Shown here one piece after another: positions 8,976 to 18,234 of a DNA stretch of 64,000 nucleotides. The notes under the pieces are model-generated. The model was not told where the DNA came from, made no database searches, and worked only from the letters and a program-made list of their open reading frames with translations. Origin of the DNA: Rhizobiales bacterium UBA3584 (GTDB taxonomy: Bacteria > Pseudomonadota > Alphaproteobacteria > Rhizobiales > Devosiaceae); NCBI GenBank assembly GCA_002375765.1, contig DFMV01000021.1, positions 34,347-98,346 on the forward strand, given 5' to 3'. Position 1 is the stretch's first letter. Each line of letters opens with the position of its first letter. Position numbers and translations under genes: made by a program.

Positions 8976-10352
8976 ATGCAGTTCCGGCACCAGATTCTGG
9001 CGCTCGCCATTGTTCCGCTTATCCTTGCCATCGTTGCCATCACCTGGCTGGTGACATGGCAGTCCGCCAGTCTGGCGCGCGCAAGCATCGACACGTTCGA
9101 GCGCAACATGGTGCAGGCCAAGCAAGACGAGTTGCTCAACCTCACCAATATGGCGCTGTCGGCAATCGACGGCATTTACCGAGACGCTGGGCCAGACGAC
9201 GAAGCGGCCAAGGCGCAAGTGAGGGCGATCCTGAACGCGCTCGATTATGGCGAGGATGGGTATTTCTTCGTCTACGACTATGATGGCGTCAACATCGTCC
9301 ATCCGCGGCAAACCTATCGGCCCGGCCAGAACTGGCTGAGCCTTACCGATCCCAATGGCGATCGGGTGATCTACAATCTGATCGAAAAGGCCAAGGAAGG
9401 CGGCGGCCTGCACTCCTATCTGTGGGAAAAGCCTTCTGCTGGAACCATTGCGGAAAAAGTCTCTTTTGCTGTCGGGCTGGATAAGTGGGAATGGATGCTG
9501 GGAACCGGCGTTTATCTCGATGACGTGTTCGCCCAGACCGCGGCTGCCCACGAGGACCTTCGCAACACGATCAACTCGACGTTCTTTACGATCGTACTTA
9601 TCGCGGTGCCAGCGGTGCTGCTGGTGTTCGGAAGCTGGATGGTGCTCAATCTGCATGAGCGCCGGCTCGCGGACAGCAAACTCAAGGAGTTGACCCAGCG
9701 AGTCATCGATACGCAGGAAGAAGAGCGCACGCGCATCGCGCGCGAGCTTCACGATGGCATTTCCCAAATCCTGATCGGTGTTCGCTACGCCATCGACCTG
9801 GCGAGACGAAAGGTGGAGAATGGCGCTGAAGGGGCTTCCGACGCCATCGGCAAGGGGGCCGACGCGCTTAACGGGGCCATCAAGGAGGTGCGTCGCCTCA
9901 GCCACGATCTGCGCCCCGGCGCTCTCGACGATCTGGGGCTTTCAGCGGCGCTCGAGGCACTGACGCACAATTTCGCCGAGCGGACCGGCATCAAGGTCAC
10001 ACTCGAAGCCGTTGCGTTCAAAAACATGCTTCTGCCCGAGGCTCGAACGGCACTTTATCGCGTGGCTCAAGAGGCGCTCAACAATATCGACCGCCATGCC
10101 AATGCCAGCGAAGTCACTCTCGCCCTTTCGAGCCCGCATGGTCGCGTTCAGATGGTCATCGCCGATAACGGCAAGGGCTTTTCCCGTGACGCCGGCGCAC
10201 AGCGCGGCCTGGGCCTGCGCAACATGGCCGAACGCATGGCGCATTTCGGCGGCACGATGCTGGTCGAGCCTTCCCCGAACGGCACGACGCTCCGCGCCAC
10301 CCTCCCCAAATCGGTCTTTATCCGCCAGTCAAAGCTTGCCGAGGTCGCATGA
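8976..10352 (+). CDS. Cache-domain sensor histidine kinase (HisKA_3 type)
   Basis: Membrane sensor that phosphorylates itself and then the regulator encoded next. The 458-residue protein has a first helix (about 7-28), a periplasmic single-cache domain (about 30-198, with GEDGYFFVYDYDG and the typical GTGVYLDDV end), a second helix (about 201-225), a HisKA_3 dimerisation domain with the phospho-acceptor His259 in ARELHDGISQ, and a NarX-type ATPase domain ending with ADNGKGF and GLGLRNMAERM. The start follows GGAGGAG. The stop overlaps the regulator start (ATGA). Cache domains often bind small carboxylates or amino acids, which fits a role in sensing the TRAP substrate. Confidence 0.92.
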   Translation: MQFRHQILALAIVPLILAIVAITWLVTWQSASLARASIDTFERNMVQAKQDELLNLTNMALSAIDGIYRDAGPDDEAAKAQVRAILNALDYGEDGYFFVYDYDGVNIVHPRQTYRPGQNWLSLTDPNGDRVIYNLIEKAKEGGGLHSYLWEKPSAGTIAEKVSFAVGLDKWEWMLGTGVYLDDVFAQTAAAHEDLRNTINSTFFTIVLIAVPAVLLVFGSWMVLNLHERRLADSKLKELTQRVIDTQEEERTRIARELHDGISQILIGVRYAIDLARRKVENGAEGASDAIGKGADALNGAIKEVRRLSHDLRPGALDDLGLSAALEALTHNFAERTGIKVTLEAVAFKNMLLPEARTALYRVAQEALNNIDRHANASEVTLALSSPHGRVQMVIADNGKGFSRDAGAQRGLGLRNMAERMAHFGGTMLVEPSPNGTTLRATLPKSVFIRQSKLAEVA

Positions 10353-10990
10353 GCATTCCCAACCCCATCAAGGTGCTCCTGGTCGACAACCACCCTCTGG
10401 TGCTCGACGGGCTCAAGGCCATTCTGGAAACCTACGATCATATTGACGTGGTTGGCGCAGCCCCGAGCGCGCGTAGCGCTCTCGACATTGCCCGCGATGC
10501 CGGTCCCGACGTGGTGTTGATGGACATCAACATGCCTGAGCTCAACGGGCTGGACGCGATCGAACTGTTCAAGGAACAGTCTCCCGCCACCAAATTGCTG
10601 ATGCTCTCGATGCATGACAGCCGCGAGTATATTTCGACATCGGTGATGTATGGAGCGTCGGGCTACATCCTCAAGGACGTATCGACCGAGGAGATCATCG
10701 AGGCCATAGAGACGGTCGCGGCGGGCGGAACCTTCTTTTCGACCGGCGTTTCGGACGTGTTGCTCGAGCGCGGCGACAGAGCCCAAAAGAGCAAAGCGCT
10801 GACCACGCGCGAGCAGGCCATCCTGCTGCTGATCGCGGCTGGAAAATCCAACAAGGATGTGGCCGCAACCCTCGACATCTCCGCACGTACAGTCGAAACG
10901 CACCGAAAGAACATCAAGAAAAAGCTCGGTATTGCCACGACCGCCGGATTGACCCGCTATGCCATCGAAAACGGGCTCGTGGGTGGATGA
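10349..10990 (+). CDS. LuxR/NarL-family response regulator
   Basis: DNA-binding partner of the preceding kinase. Residues 1-125 form a receiver domain with Asp13 in the acidic pocket, the phospho-acceptor Asp59 in VLMDINMP, and the conserved Lys near 109. Residues about 150-210 form a LuxR-type helix-turn-helix with LTTREQAILLLIAAGKSNKD and ISARTVETHRKNIKKKL. It is translationally coupled to the kinase. The repeated 16-mer at 5384 and 8878 is the best candidate for its binding site. Confidence 0.93.
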   Translation: MSIPNPIKVLLVDNHPLVLDGLKAILETYDHIDVVGAAPSARSALDIARDAGPDVVLMDINMPELNGLDAIELFKEQSPATKLLMLSMHDSREYISTSVMYGASGYILKDVSTEEIIEAIETVAAGGTFFSTGVSDVLLERGDRAQKSKALTTREQAILLLIAAGKSNKDVAATLDISARTVETHRKNIKKKLGIATTAGLTRYAIENGLVGG

Positions 10991-11086
10991 CCGCGAAGTC
11001 GTGACCGCACCCGGCCCACAAAGCACTTGGCCATCGGTGACAAAACCGACATGGTCGGGCAACTGACTCGCTGACCCGGACCGCCC

Positions 11087-12211
11087 ATGGCCGCCTATAT
11101 CCTGCGACGCCTGCTTTTGATGATACCGACGGTATTCGGGATCATGGTGGTGTCGTTTCTCGTCATCCAGTTTGCGCCGGGCGGGCCGGTGGAACAGGCG
11201 ATTGCGCAATACTCGGGAACCGACGTTTCCGCGCTGTCGCGCATTACGGGAACGGCGCAGGGCGACTTTTCCGGCCAGAGCGGCATCGACAACAGCGCGG
11301 CCAGCAGCTCCAGCAGCGAACCGCAGGGTGTCTATCGTGGCGCGCGGGGGCTGCCACCGGCCTTTATCGCGCAACTGGAAGCCCAGTATGGCTTCGACAA
11401 GCCACCGCTCGAGCGGTTCTTTTCAATGATCTGGGATTTCCTGCGGTTCGACTTCGGGGAGTCGTACTACCGGGACATTTCCGTCATCGATCTGGTCATT
11501 GAAAAGATGCCCGTGTCGATTTCGCTCGGATTCTGGATGATGCTGATTTCATACGGCATTTCGATACCTTTGGGGATTGCCAAGGCGGTGCGGGATGGGT
11601 CGCGTTTCGATATCTGGACCTCCGGCGTGGTCATTATCGGCTACGCCATCCCGGGCTTTCTGTTCGCCATCCTTTTGATCGTGCTGTTTGCGGGAGGCAG
11701 CTTCTGGTCGGTTTTTCCGTTGCGGGGACTGACCTCATCGGGCTTTGCATCCATGCCCTGGTATCAGCAGATCCTTGATTATGCCTGGCACCTGGCTCTG
11801 CCGATCGCGGCTATGGCTGTGGGTGCGTTTGCGACATCCACGCTGCTGGTCAAGAACTCGTTTCTCGATGAAATCCGCAAGCAATATGTCGTCACCGCCC
11901 GCGCCAAGGGGTTGACCGAGAACCGCGTCCTCTACGGCCATGTATTCCGAAACGCCATGCTGATCGTGATCGCGGGCTTTCCCGGTGCGTTCGTTGGCGC
12001 GTTCTTTGGCGGATCGCTGCTGATCGAGACCATCTTCTCGCTCGATGGGCTTGGCCTGCTTGGCTTTCAGTCGGTCGTGACGCGGGACTATCCGGTGATC
12101 TTTGCCACGCTCTACATCTTCTCGCTTGTCGGTCTGATTTTGGGGCTGATCTCCGATCTCACCTATATGTGGATCGATCCGCGCATCGATTTCGAGTCGC
12201 GAGAGGTTTGA
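11087..12211 (+). CDS. yejB: Peptide ABC transporter permease YejB
   Basis: Inner-membrane permease of a YejABEF-type importer for oligopeptides (microcin C in E. coli; muropeptides in Agrobacterium). The 374 residues begin MAAYILRRLLLMIPTVFGIM, the standard first helix of DppB-type permeases, followed by a long periplasmic loop (about 40-130) and the permease core; the EAA loop reads KQYVVTARAKGLTENRVLYGH. The YejB-specific loop, with a serine-rich stretch at about 66-76, distinguishes it from DppB. First gene of a yejB-E-F-A operon. Confidence 0.93.
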   Translation: MAAYILRRLLLMIPTVFGIMVVSFLVIQFAPGGPVEQAIAQYSGTDVSALSRITGTAQGDFSGQSGIDNSAASSSSSEPQGVYRGARGLPPAFIAQLEAQYGFDKPPLERFFSMIWDFLRFDFGESYYRDISVIDLVIEKMPVSISLGFWMMLISYGISIPLGIAKAVRDGSRFDIWTSGVVIIGYAIPGFLFAILLIVLFAGGSFWSVFPLRGLTSSGFASMPWYQQILDYAWHLALPIAAMAVGAFATSTLLVKNSFLDEIRKQYVVTARAKGLTENRVLYGHVFRNAMLIVIAGFPGAFVGAFFGGSLLIETIFSLDGLGLLGFQSVVTRDYPVIFATLYIFSLVGLILGLISDLTYMWIDPRIDFESREV

Positions 12212-12213
12212 GT

Positions 12214-13308
12214 TTGGCTGTTTCGTCCATAAACCAGCGCAGGCTCGCCAACTTCCGCCGCAACAGGCGCGGATATATCTCGTTCTGGATTTTCGTGATC
12301 CTCGTGGTCGTGACGCTCTTTGCCGAGGCCATCAGCAACGACAAACCCTTGATTGTCTCGTACAATGGCGAACTGCTGTTTCCTGTGGTGATCGACTATC
12401 CCGAGAGCAAGTTCGGCGGGTTCCTCGCTGTGACGCAGTATCGTTCCTCGGTCATCCAGAACGAAATCAACGAAAAAGGCTGGGCCCTCTGGCCCTTGTT
12501 CCGGTATTCCCATCGCACTGTCGACACCGCCCTGCCCCGGCCAGCGCCTACGCCGCCGAGCTGGCTGATGAGCCAGGAGGAGAACTGTGCGCGCTATCGG
12601 CTCGGCGTTGAAGATCCGGGGTGTATCCTGGGCAACATGCATGTACTCGGCACCGATGATCAGGGACGCGATGTGTTGGCGCGGCTGATTTACGGGTTTC
12701 GGATTTCGGTGCTTTTCGGGCTTACGCTTACGATTCTATCCTCCGTGGTCGGGATAGTGGCCGGTGCGGTCCAAGGCTATTTCGGCGGCTGGACCGACCT
12801 CCTGTTTCAGCGCTTTATCGAAATCTGGACTTCAATCCCTTCACTCTATCTGCTGCTCATCATTTCGAGCGTCATTGCGCCGAGTTTTTGGGTTCTGCTC
12901 GCCATTCTGCTGCTGTTTTCCTGGGTTGCCCTGGTGGGCGTTGTGCGTGCGGAATTCCTGCGTGGGCGAAACTTCGAATATGTCAACGCGGCGCGCGCGC
13001 TGGGGGTGGGCAACCCGACGATCATGTTCCGGCATCTTCTGCCAAATGCCATGGTCGCAACGGTCACCTTCGTGCCTTTCATTCTCGGCGGTTCGATCAC
13101 GACACTGACGGCGCTCGACTTTCTGGGCTTCGGGTTGCCGCCGGGATCGCCCTCGCTGGGCGAACTGCTGGCGCAGGGCAAGAACAATCTTCAGGCACCG
13201 TGGCTTGGGCTGACCGGGTTTGCGGTTATTTCCATCATGCTGAGCCTACTGGTCTTTGCAGGCGAAGCGGTGCGAGATGCGTTCGATCCACGCAAGACGT
13301 TCGGATGA
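12214..13308 (+). CDS. yejE: Peptide ABC transporter permease YejE
   Basis: Second permease of the Yej importer. The TTG at 12214, two bases after the yejB stop and preceded by GAGAGG, gives an N-terminus (..VSSINQRRLANFRRNRRGY) matching YejE; an earlier in-frame ATG at 12169 would overlap yejB by 43 bases. The 364 residues include the large periplasmic segment typical of YejE (about 40-155, with VLGTDDQGRDVLARLIYG) and the C-terminal permease core with the EAA loop NFEYVNAARALGVGNPTIMFRH. Confidence 0.93.
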   Translation: MAVSSINQRRLANFRRNRRGYISFWIFVILVVVTLFAEAISNDKPLIVSYNGELLFPVVIDYPESKFGGFLAVTQYRSSVIQNEINEKGWALWPLFRYSHRTVDTALPRPAPTPPSWLMSQEENCARYRLGVEDPGCILGNMHVLGTDDQGRDVLARLIYGFRISVLFGLTLTILSSVVGIVAGAVQGYFGGWTDLLFQRFIEIWTSIPSLYLLLIISSVIAPSFWVLLAILLLFSWVALVGVVRAEFLRGRNFEYVNAARALGVGNPTIMFRHLLPNAMVATVTFVPFILGGSITTLTALDFLGFGLPPGSPSLGELLAQGKNNLQAPWLGLTGFAVISIMLSLLVFAGEAVRDAFDPRKTFG

Positions 13309-13312
13309 CCCA

Positions 13313-14920
13313 ATGACCGATCCACTGCTGAGCATCCGCAATCTCGATGTTTCGTTCCAGCTCGGTGAAAGGCGGATCGATGCCGTCCGGAATGTAAGTT
13401 TCGACATCGCGCCCGGGGAAACGCTGGCACTGGTCGGAGAATCAGGGTCAGGCAAATCGGTAACTGCTTTGTCCGTCCTCCGGCTCCTGCCTTACCCTTC
13501 GGCGTCCCATCCCCAGGGCCAAATCCTCTTTAGAGGCTCCGATCTGCTGACGGCGAGCGACAAGGCGCTCCGCACAGTGCGCGGCAATGACATCGCGATG
13601 ATCTATCAGGAGCCGATGAGTTCGCTCAATCCGCTGCACACTATTGAACGGCAGGTCAGCGAAGTATTGTCCGTGCATCAAGGGCTGGGTCGCAGCGCGG
13701 CGCGGAAGCGCGTTCTCGAGCTCCTCGATGCTGTTGGCATTCCCGATCCTGAAACGCGGCTCGCTTCCTTTCCCCATCAGCTCTCGGGCGGGCAACGCCA
13801 GCGGGCGATGATTGCCATGGCGCTGGCCTGTGAGCCGGAGCTACTGATTGCCGATGAACCCACCACGGCGGTCGACGTGACGGTTCAGGCCCAAATCCTC
13901 GATTTGCTGAAATCGGTGCAACAGCGGATGGGCATGGCCATGCTGTTCATCACCCATGACCTCGGCATCGTGCGCCGGATGGCAAACAAGGTCTGCGTCA
14001 TGCAGAATGGCGAAATCGTTGAGAGGGCAGAAACAGAGACGCTGTTTGCCGATCCACAGCACGCTTATACAAAGCGCCTGCTTTCGTCCGAATTATCCGA
14101 TATGGCGCCGGTGGTCACCATGACCGGCGCGCCGGTTATGGCAGTGGACGGTCTCAAGGTCTGGTTTCCCATAAAGCGGGGATTGTTCAAGCGCACGGTG
14201 GGTCACATCAAGGCCGTCGATGGTGTCGACCTGGTCGTCAGGCGCGGCGAAACGCTGGGCGTGGTGGGAGAATCCGGATCGGGAAAAACGACGCTGGGGC
14301 TCGCCATGCTCCGTCTCATTTCATCTGAGGGGCGGATCGTTTTCCTGGGTGACGACATCACCGGGAAGCGGTCACGTGCCATGCGGCGCTATCGCGCCGA
14401 CATGCAGGTGGTCTTTCAGGATCCCTACGGCTCGCTTTCTCCGCGCATGAGCGTTGGCGACATCATCGCCGAAGGGCTGGCGGTTCATTTTCCCAACATC
14501 AAGGCGCAGGAACGCGATGAGAAGGTCAAGGCCGTTATGGCCGAGGTCGGGCTCGAGCCGGAAATGCGGCATCGCTATCCGCATGAATTTTCCGGCGGTC
14601 AGCGGCAGCGCATCGCAATAGCCCGCGCGCTAATCCTCGAACCCAAATTCATCGTACTCGACGAGCCGACCTCGGCGCTCGACATGAGCGTGCAGGCGCA
14701 AATCGTCAAACTCCTGCGCGACCTGCAGTTGCGCCACAGGCTGACCTATATTTTTATTTCCCACAATCTTAAGGTCGTGCGGGCCATCGCCAGCGAGATT
14801 ATCGTGATGCAGAATGGCAAGATCGTCGAACAAGCTCAAACCGAAGCGCTATTTACCGCTCCCGAGCATCCCTACACCTGCACGCTGCTGGCAGCCGCCC
14901 TCGATGTGGCCATCGGATAA
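13313..14920 (+). CDS. yejF: Peptide ABC transporter double ATPase YejF
   Basis: Energises the Yej importer from the cytoplasmic side. The 535-residue protein holds two ABC ATPase domains. The first (about 5-260) has Walker A GESGSGKS, signature [12 protein letters not shown] and Walker [13 protein letters not shown]; the second (about 275-530) has Walker A GESGSGKT, signature [12 protein letters not shown] and Walker [13 protein letters not shown]. The ATG at 13313 lies just past the yejE stop; a start at 13256 would overlap yejE and add unrelated residues. Confidence 0.95.
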   Translation: MTDPLLSIRNLDVSFQLGERRIDAVRNVSFDIAPGETLALVGESGSGKSVTALSVLRLLPYPSASHPQGQILFRGSDLLTASDKALRTVRGNDIAMIYQEPMSSLNPLHTIERQVSEVLSVHQGLGRSAARKRVLELLDAVGIPDPETRLASFPHQLSGGQRQRAMIAMALACEPELLIADEPTTAVDVTVQAQILDLLKSVQQRMGMAMLFITHDLGIVRRMANKVCVMQNGEIVERAETETLFADPQHAYTKRLLSSELSDMAPVVTMTGAPVMAVDGLKVWFPIKRGLFKRTVGHIKAVDGVDLVVRRGETLGVVGESGSGKTTLGLAMLRLISSEGRIVFLGDDITGKRSRAMRRYRADMQVVFQDPYGSLSPRMSVGDIIAEGLAVHFPNIKAQERDEKVKAVMAEVGLEPEMRHRYPHEFSGGQRQRIAIARALILEPKFIVLDEPTSALDMSVQAQIVKLLRDLQLRHRLTYIFISHNLKVVRAIASEIIVMQNGKIVEQAQTEALFTAPEHPYTCTLLAAALDVAIG

Positions 14921-14959
14921 GATATTATCGCGCGTGCCATTGCCCTGGCGCACGAAACT

Positions 14960-15016
14960 TGCACCGCGCACGGCGCGCTCCCGCAAAAGTGGTATCCACT
15001 TTTGAGTAAAGCGCAC
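14960..15016. repeat. Palindromic intergenic element, short form
   Basis: Between yejF and yejA lies CAAAAGTGGTATCCACTTTTG (an 8-bp inverted repeat around TATC) flanked by GCGCT and AGCGC. The core AAAGTGG-ATCC-CTTT recurs in the larger element at 49594-49699, so both seem to belong to one repeat family of rhizobia-like genomes. The transcript hairpin could uncouple yejA levels from yejBEF. Confidence 0.5.
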
Positions 15017-15062
15017 TAAGATCAACACGAAACCAGCTTCGCCTCGAGAGGGGATTAACGCC

Positions 15063-16916
15063 ATGAAGACGTTTGCTTTTGCCACCGCCTTGCTGACCAC
15101 ATTGTCGCTTTCCGGCGCGGCTGTTGCGCAGGATGATGCGAATTGGGTGCATGCCATTGCCCTTGATGGCACTCCGAAATACGAAGCCGGCTTCGAGATG
15201 TTCGACTACGTCAATCCCAATGCCCCAAAGGGCGGCACGGTGCGGCTTCCGGCACTGGGCGGATTTGACACGTTCAACCCCATCCTTCCGCAGGGTGAAT
15301 CGGCAACGGGCCTGGGGCTGGTCTATGAGACGCTGACCACGCAAAGCGCCGATGAAAACTCTGTCGCCTACGGGCTTCTGGCCGAAGCGTTCAGTTACCC
15401 CGATGATTTTTCCTCTGTCACCTTCCGGCTCAATCCGCGCGCCCGCTGGCAGGATGGCGAACCGGTCACCGCTGAGGATGTGCTCTGGAGCTTCGAGCAG
15501 GTGATGGAGATTTCTCCGATCTATGCGGAATATTATGCCTCGGTCGAAGATGCTGAAATCACCGGCGAGGGTGAAATCACGTTCTTTTTCAGCGAGGCCG
15601 GGAACCGCGAACTGCCTTCAATCATGGGCCAGCTTCTGGTCCTTCCCAAACACTGGTGGGAAGGCGAGAATGCCGAGGGAGAACCCCGAAACATCGGGGC
15701 ATCCACTCTTGAATTGCCCATGGGATCGGGTCCTTACACACTTTCCAGCTTCGACGCTGGCCGGACAGTCACATACACGCGCGATCCCGACTATTGGGGC
15801 GCCGACGAACCGGTCAATGTGGGAACGTCCAATTTCGATGAGTACCGTATCGAGTATTTCCGCGACACCACGGTGATGTTTGAGGCCTTCAAGGCCGATG
15901 AATTCGACTGGTGGACGGAAAACATCGCTCGGCGCTGGGCGACAGGCTATGACTTCCCGGCCGTCAATGACGATCGCGTAGTGCTTGAGACGTTCGAGAA
16001 TGGCTATAATGCCTCCGGCGTTATGTGGGGCTTCGTGCCCAACCAGCGTAAGGAGAAGTTCCAGGACCCGCGGGTTCGTGAGGCGCTGAATTACGCTTTC
16101 GACTTCCAGGAATTGAACCGGACGCTGTTCTACGAACAGTACCAGCGCATCGATTCCTATTTCTTCGGCACTGATCTTGCTGCGCCCGATGGACCGCCAA
16201 CCGGGCTTGAGCTTGAAATTCTCGAGGAGGTCCGTGATCTCATTCCGGCATCGGTATTTGATGCACGCTTTGCCAATCCGACCGGGGGCAGCGAGGAAGC
16301 ACTTCGTGCGAATTTGCAGGAGGCCCTGCGGCTGTTCAATGAAGCAGGATACACACTTGAAGGAACACAACTGGTCGACGCGAACGGCGAGCAGTTCAGC
16401 TTCGAGATCCTGTCGTACGACAATACAATCGAGCCGGTAGCGCTGCATTGGGCCGACAACCTCAATGCGATCGGCGCCAACGTAACGCTGCGGGTGGTCG
16501 ATACCCCCCAATACACAAATCTGGTCCGCTCGTTCGATTATGACGTGATCTACACCCGTTGGGCCCAGTCGCTCTCCCCCGGCAACGAGCAGCGCTATTT
16601 CTGGGGTTCTTCATCGGCCGATGAGCAGGGCTCGCAAAACTACGCGGGTATTTCGGACCCCGGGGTTGACGCGCTGATCGAAAAGATCGTCCTGGCACCG
16701 GACCGCGAGACACTGGTTGCGGCAACACATGCCCTCGATCGTGTGTTGCTGGCCATGAACAATGTCGTTCCCAGCTATACGATCACCTACGCCCGCACGG
16801 CGCGCTGGGACCGGTTCAGTCATCCTGAAACCCTGCCGGAGTTCTCAATCGGGTTTCCCGATGTCTGGTGGTGGGACGAAGAAAAGGCCGCGGCGACCGG
16901 CGGCAATTCACAATAA
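15063..16916 (+). CDS. yejA: Oligopeptide/muropeptide-binding periplasmic protein (YejA/YepA type)
   Basis: Substrate receptor of the Yej importer. The 617 residues start with a Sec signal peptide (MKTFAFATALLTTLSLSG.. cleaved near AVAQD) followed by an SBP_bac_5 domain; signature segments are HAIALDGTPKYEAGF, RLPALGGFDTFNPIL and EDVLWSFEQV. Length and N-terminal HAIA-like start match YejA rather than DppA or OppA. Here the gene is last, whereas E. coli has yejA first. In Agrobacterium the corresponding receptor (YepA) binds peptidoglycan fragments; that ligand is plausible here but not shown by sequence. Confidence 0.88.
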   Translation: MKTFAFATALLTTLSLSGAAVAQDDANWVHAIALDGTPKYEAGFEMFDYVNPNAPKGGTVRLPALGGFDTFNPILPQGESATGLGLVYETLTTQSADENSVAYGLLAEAFSYPDDFSSVTFRLNPRARWQDGEPVTAEDVLWSFEQVMEISPIYAEYYASVEDAEITGEGEITFFFSEAGNRELPSIMGQLLVLPKHWWEGENAEGEPRNIGASTLELPMGSGPYTLSSFDAGRTVTYTRDPDYWGADEPVNVGTSNFDEYRIEYFRDTTVMFEAFKADEFDWWTENIARRWATGYDFPAVNDDRVVLETFENGYNASGVMWGFVPNQRKEKFQDPRVREALNYAFDFQELNRTLFYEQYQRIDSYFFGTDLAAPDGPPTGLELEILEEVRDLIPASVFDARFANPTGGSEEALRANLQEALRLFNEAGYTLEGTQLVDANGEQFSFEILSYDNTIEPVALHWADNLNAIGANVTLRVVDTPQYTNLVRSFDYDVIYTRWAQSLSPGNEQRYFWGSSSADEQGSQNYAGISDPGVDALIEKIVLAPDRETLVAATHALDRVLLAMNNVVPSYTITYARTARWDRFSHPETLPEFSIGFPDVWWWDEEKAAATGGNSQ

Positions 16917-16922
16917 TTGAAA

Positions 16923-16947
16923 ATGACCTGCGCTTGGCGCAGGTCAT
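16923..16947 (+). terminator. Hairpin after yejA
   Basis: ATGACCTGCGC at 16923-16933 and GCGCAGGTCAT at 16937-16947 form an 11-bp stem with a TTG loop, six bases past the yejA stop. There is no T run, so it may act as a transcript-stabilising hairpin or a weak terminator. Confidence 0.6.
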
Positions 16948-16974
16948 CAAACACAAGCTCTGGAAAGTCTGACC

Positions 16975-18234
16975 ATGGCTCAGGACGTCATCGTCATCGG
17001 TGCCGGCATCGTCGGCGTATCGACTGCAATTCACCTGCTTCGGCGCGGCCGGAGCGTATTGCTCATCGACAAGAACGCGCCCGGTCGGGAGACCTCGTTT
17101 GGCAATGCCGGGATCATCCAGCGGGAAGGCGTACGCCCGCACGCCTTCCCGCGCGATCTTGCGACGCTGATGCAGGTGGGCCTGCATCTGTCCACCGCGG
17201 CACGCTACGACCCGTTCGCGCTGCCCAAGGTCACCCCTGCCCTGATGCGTTATTGGTGGGAATCCTCGCCCAACCACTACAGCCATGTGGTCAGGAGCTA
17301 TGCGCCGCTGATCGCCCGGTCGATCGATGAGCATTCCGACCTGATCTCTGCGGCCGGCGCGGAAGATCTGGTTATCAAGAAGGGTTGGTACCTGGCGTTC
17401 AGGACAGACGACAAGCTCAAGGCTGAAGCCGCCAAGGCGAAAAAGGATCTCGAACTCTATGGCATCAACCATCGCGTGGTGGATGGCGTGGAAATGGCAC
17501 GGATCGAACCCGATTTCACCGAAAAGCTGGCCGGAGCGATCCACTGGACCGATCCGTGGACGGTCCGCAATCCGGGCGCACTGGTTGCCAAATATTTCGA
17601 GCTGTACAAATCGATGGGTGGCCATTTTCTTGGCGGAGAGGCAACGGGTCTCGAGCAGGACGGCGACAATTGGACGGCTACAGTCGCCGATACGCGCTAC
17701 ACCGCCCGTGAAGTCGTGGTGACCCTGGGTCCGTGGGCTCCTGAAGTCCTTGAGCCATTGGGTTATCGCCTACCGCTGTTCGTCAAGCGCGGCTACCACA
17801 TGCACTACGGAACGCAGGGCGGCGCTACGCTCAACAACTGGCTGATCGATGCCGAAGTCGGCTACTGCCTTGCGCCGATGGAAAACGGGGTTCGCTTGAC
17901 GACAGGTGCCGAGTTCGCGCTGCGCGACGCAGCGCCCAGCCCTATCCAGCTCGGCCGTGCCGAGGCCAAAGCGCGGGCGCTTTTCCCGCTCGGGGAACGG
18001 CTCGACCCGCAACCGTGGAAAGGGGCTCGCCCCTGCACGCCTGACATGATGCCGATCATCGGGCCAGCGCCCAAACATCGCGGTCTGTGGGTCGGCATTG
18101 GCCATGCCCATCATGGCTTCACCCTCGGCCCGGCCACCGGACATCTGCTGGCGCAGGCCATGACCGGCGAGAAGCCCGCAATCGACATCACTCCATTCAG
18201 GATGGATCGATTTGCAGGAACTGTTCCCCGGTAG
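16975..18234 (+). CDS. FAD-dependent D-amino-acid dehydrogenase (DadA-like)
   Basis: Predicted to oxidise D-amino acids to 2-oxo acids at the inner face of the membrane. The 419 residues belong to the DAO family: the FAD-binding GAGIVGVSTAIHLLRRGRSV at the N-terminus, ETSFGNAGIIQ after it (the DadA-type active-site region), and a C-terminal GPAPKHRGLWVGIGHAHHGF for FAD. Substrate range cannot be fixed from sequence. It follows the yej operon by 58 bases on the same strand; an importer of D-amino-acid-containing peptides next to this enzyme suggests use of cell-wall-derived D-alanine or D-glutamate (inference). Confidence 0.85.
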   Translation: MAQDVIVIGAGIVGVSTAIHLLRRGRSVLLIDKNAPGRETSFGNAGIIQREGVRPHAFPRDLATLMQVGLHLSTAARYDPFALPKVTPALMRYWWESSPNHYSHVVRSYAPLIARSIDEHSDLISAAGAEDLVIKKGWYLAFRTDDKLKAEAAKAKKDLELYGINHRVVDGVEMARIEPDFTEKLAGAIHWTDPWTVRNPGALVAKYFELYKSMGGHFLGGEATGLEQDGDNWTATVADTRYTAREVVVTLGPWAPEVLEPLGYRLPLFVKRGYHMHYGTQGGATLNNWLIDAEVGYCLAPMENGVRLTTGAEFALRDAAPSPIQLGRAEAKARALFPLGERLDPQPWKGARPCTPDMMPIIGPAPKHRGLWVGIGHAHHGFTLGPATGHLLAQAMTGEKPAIDITPFRMDRFAGTVPR

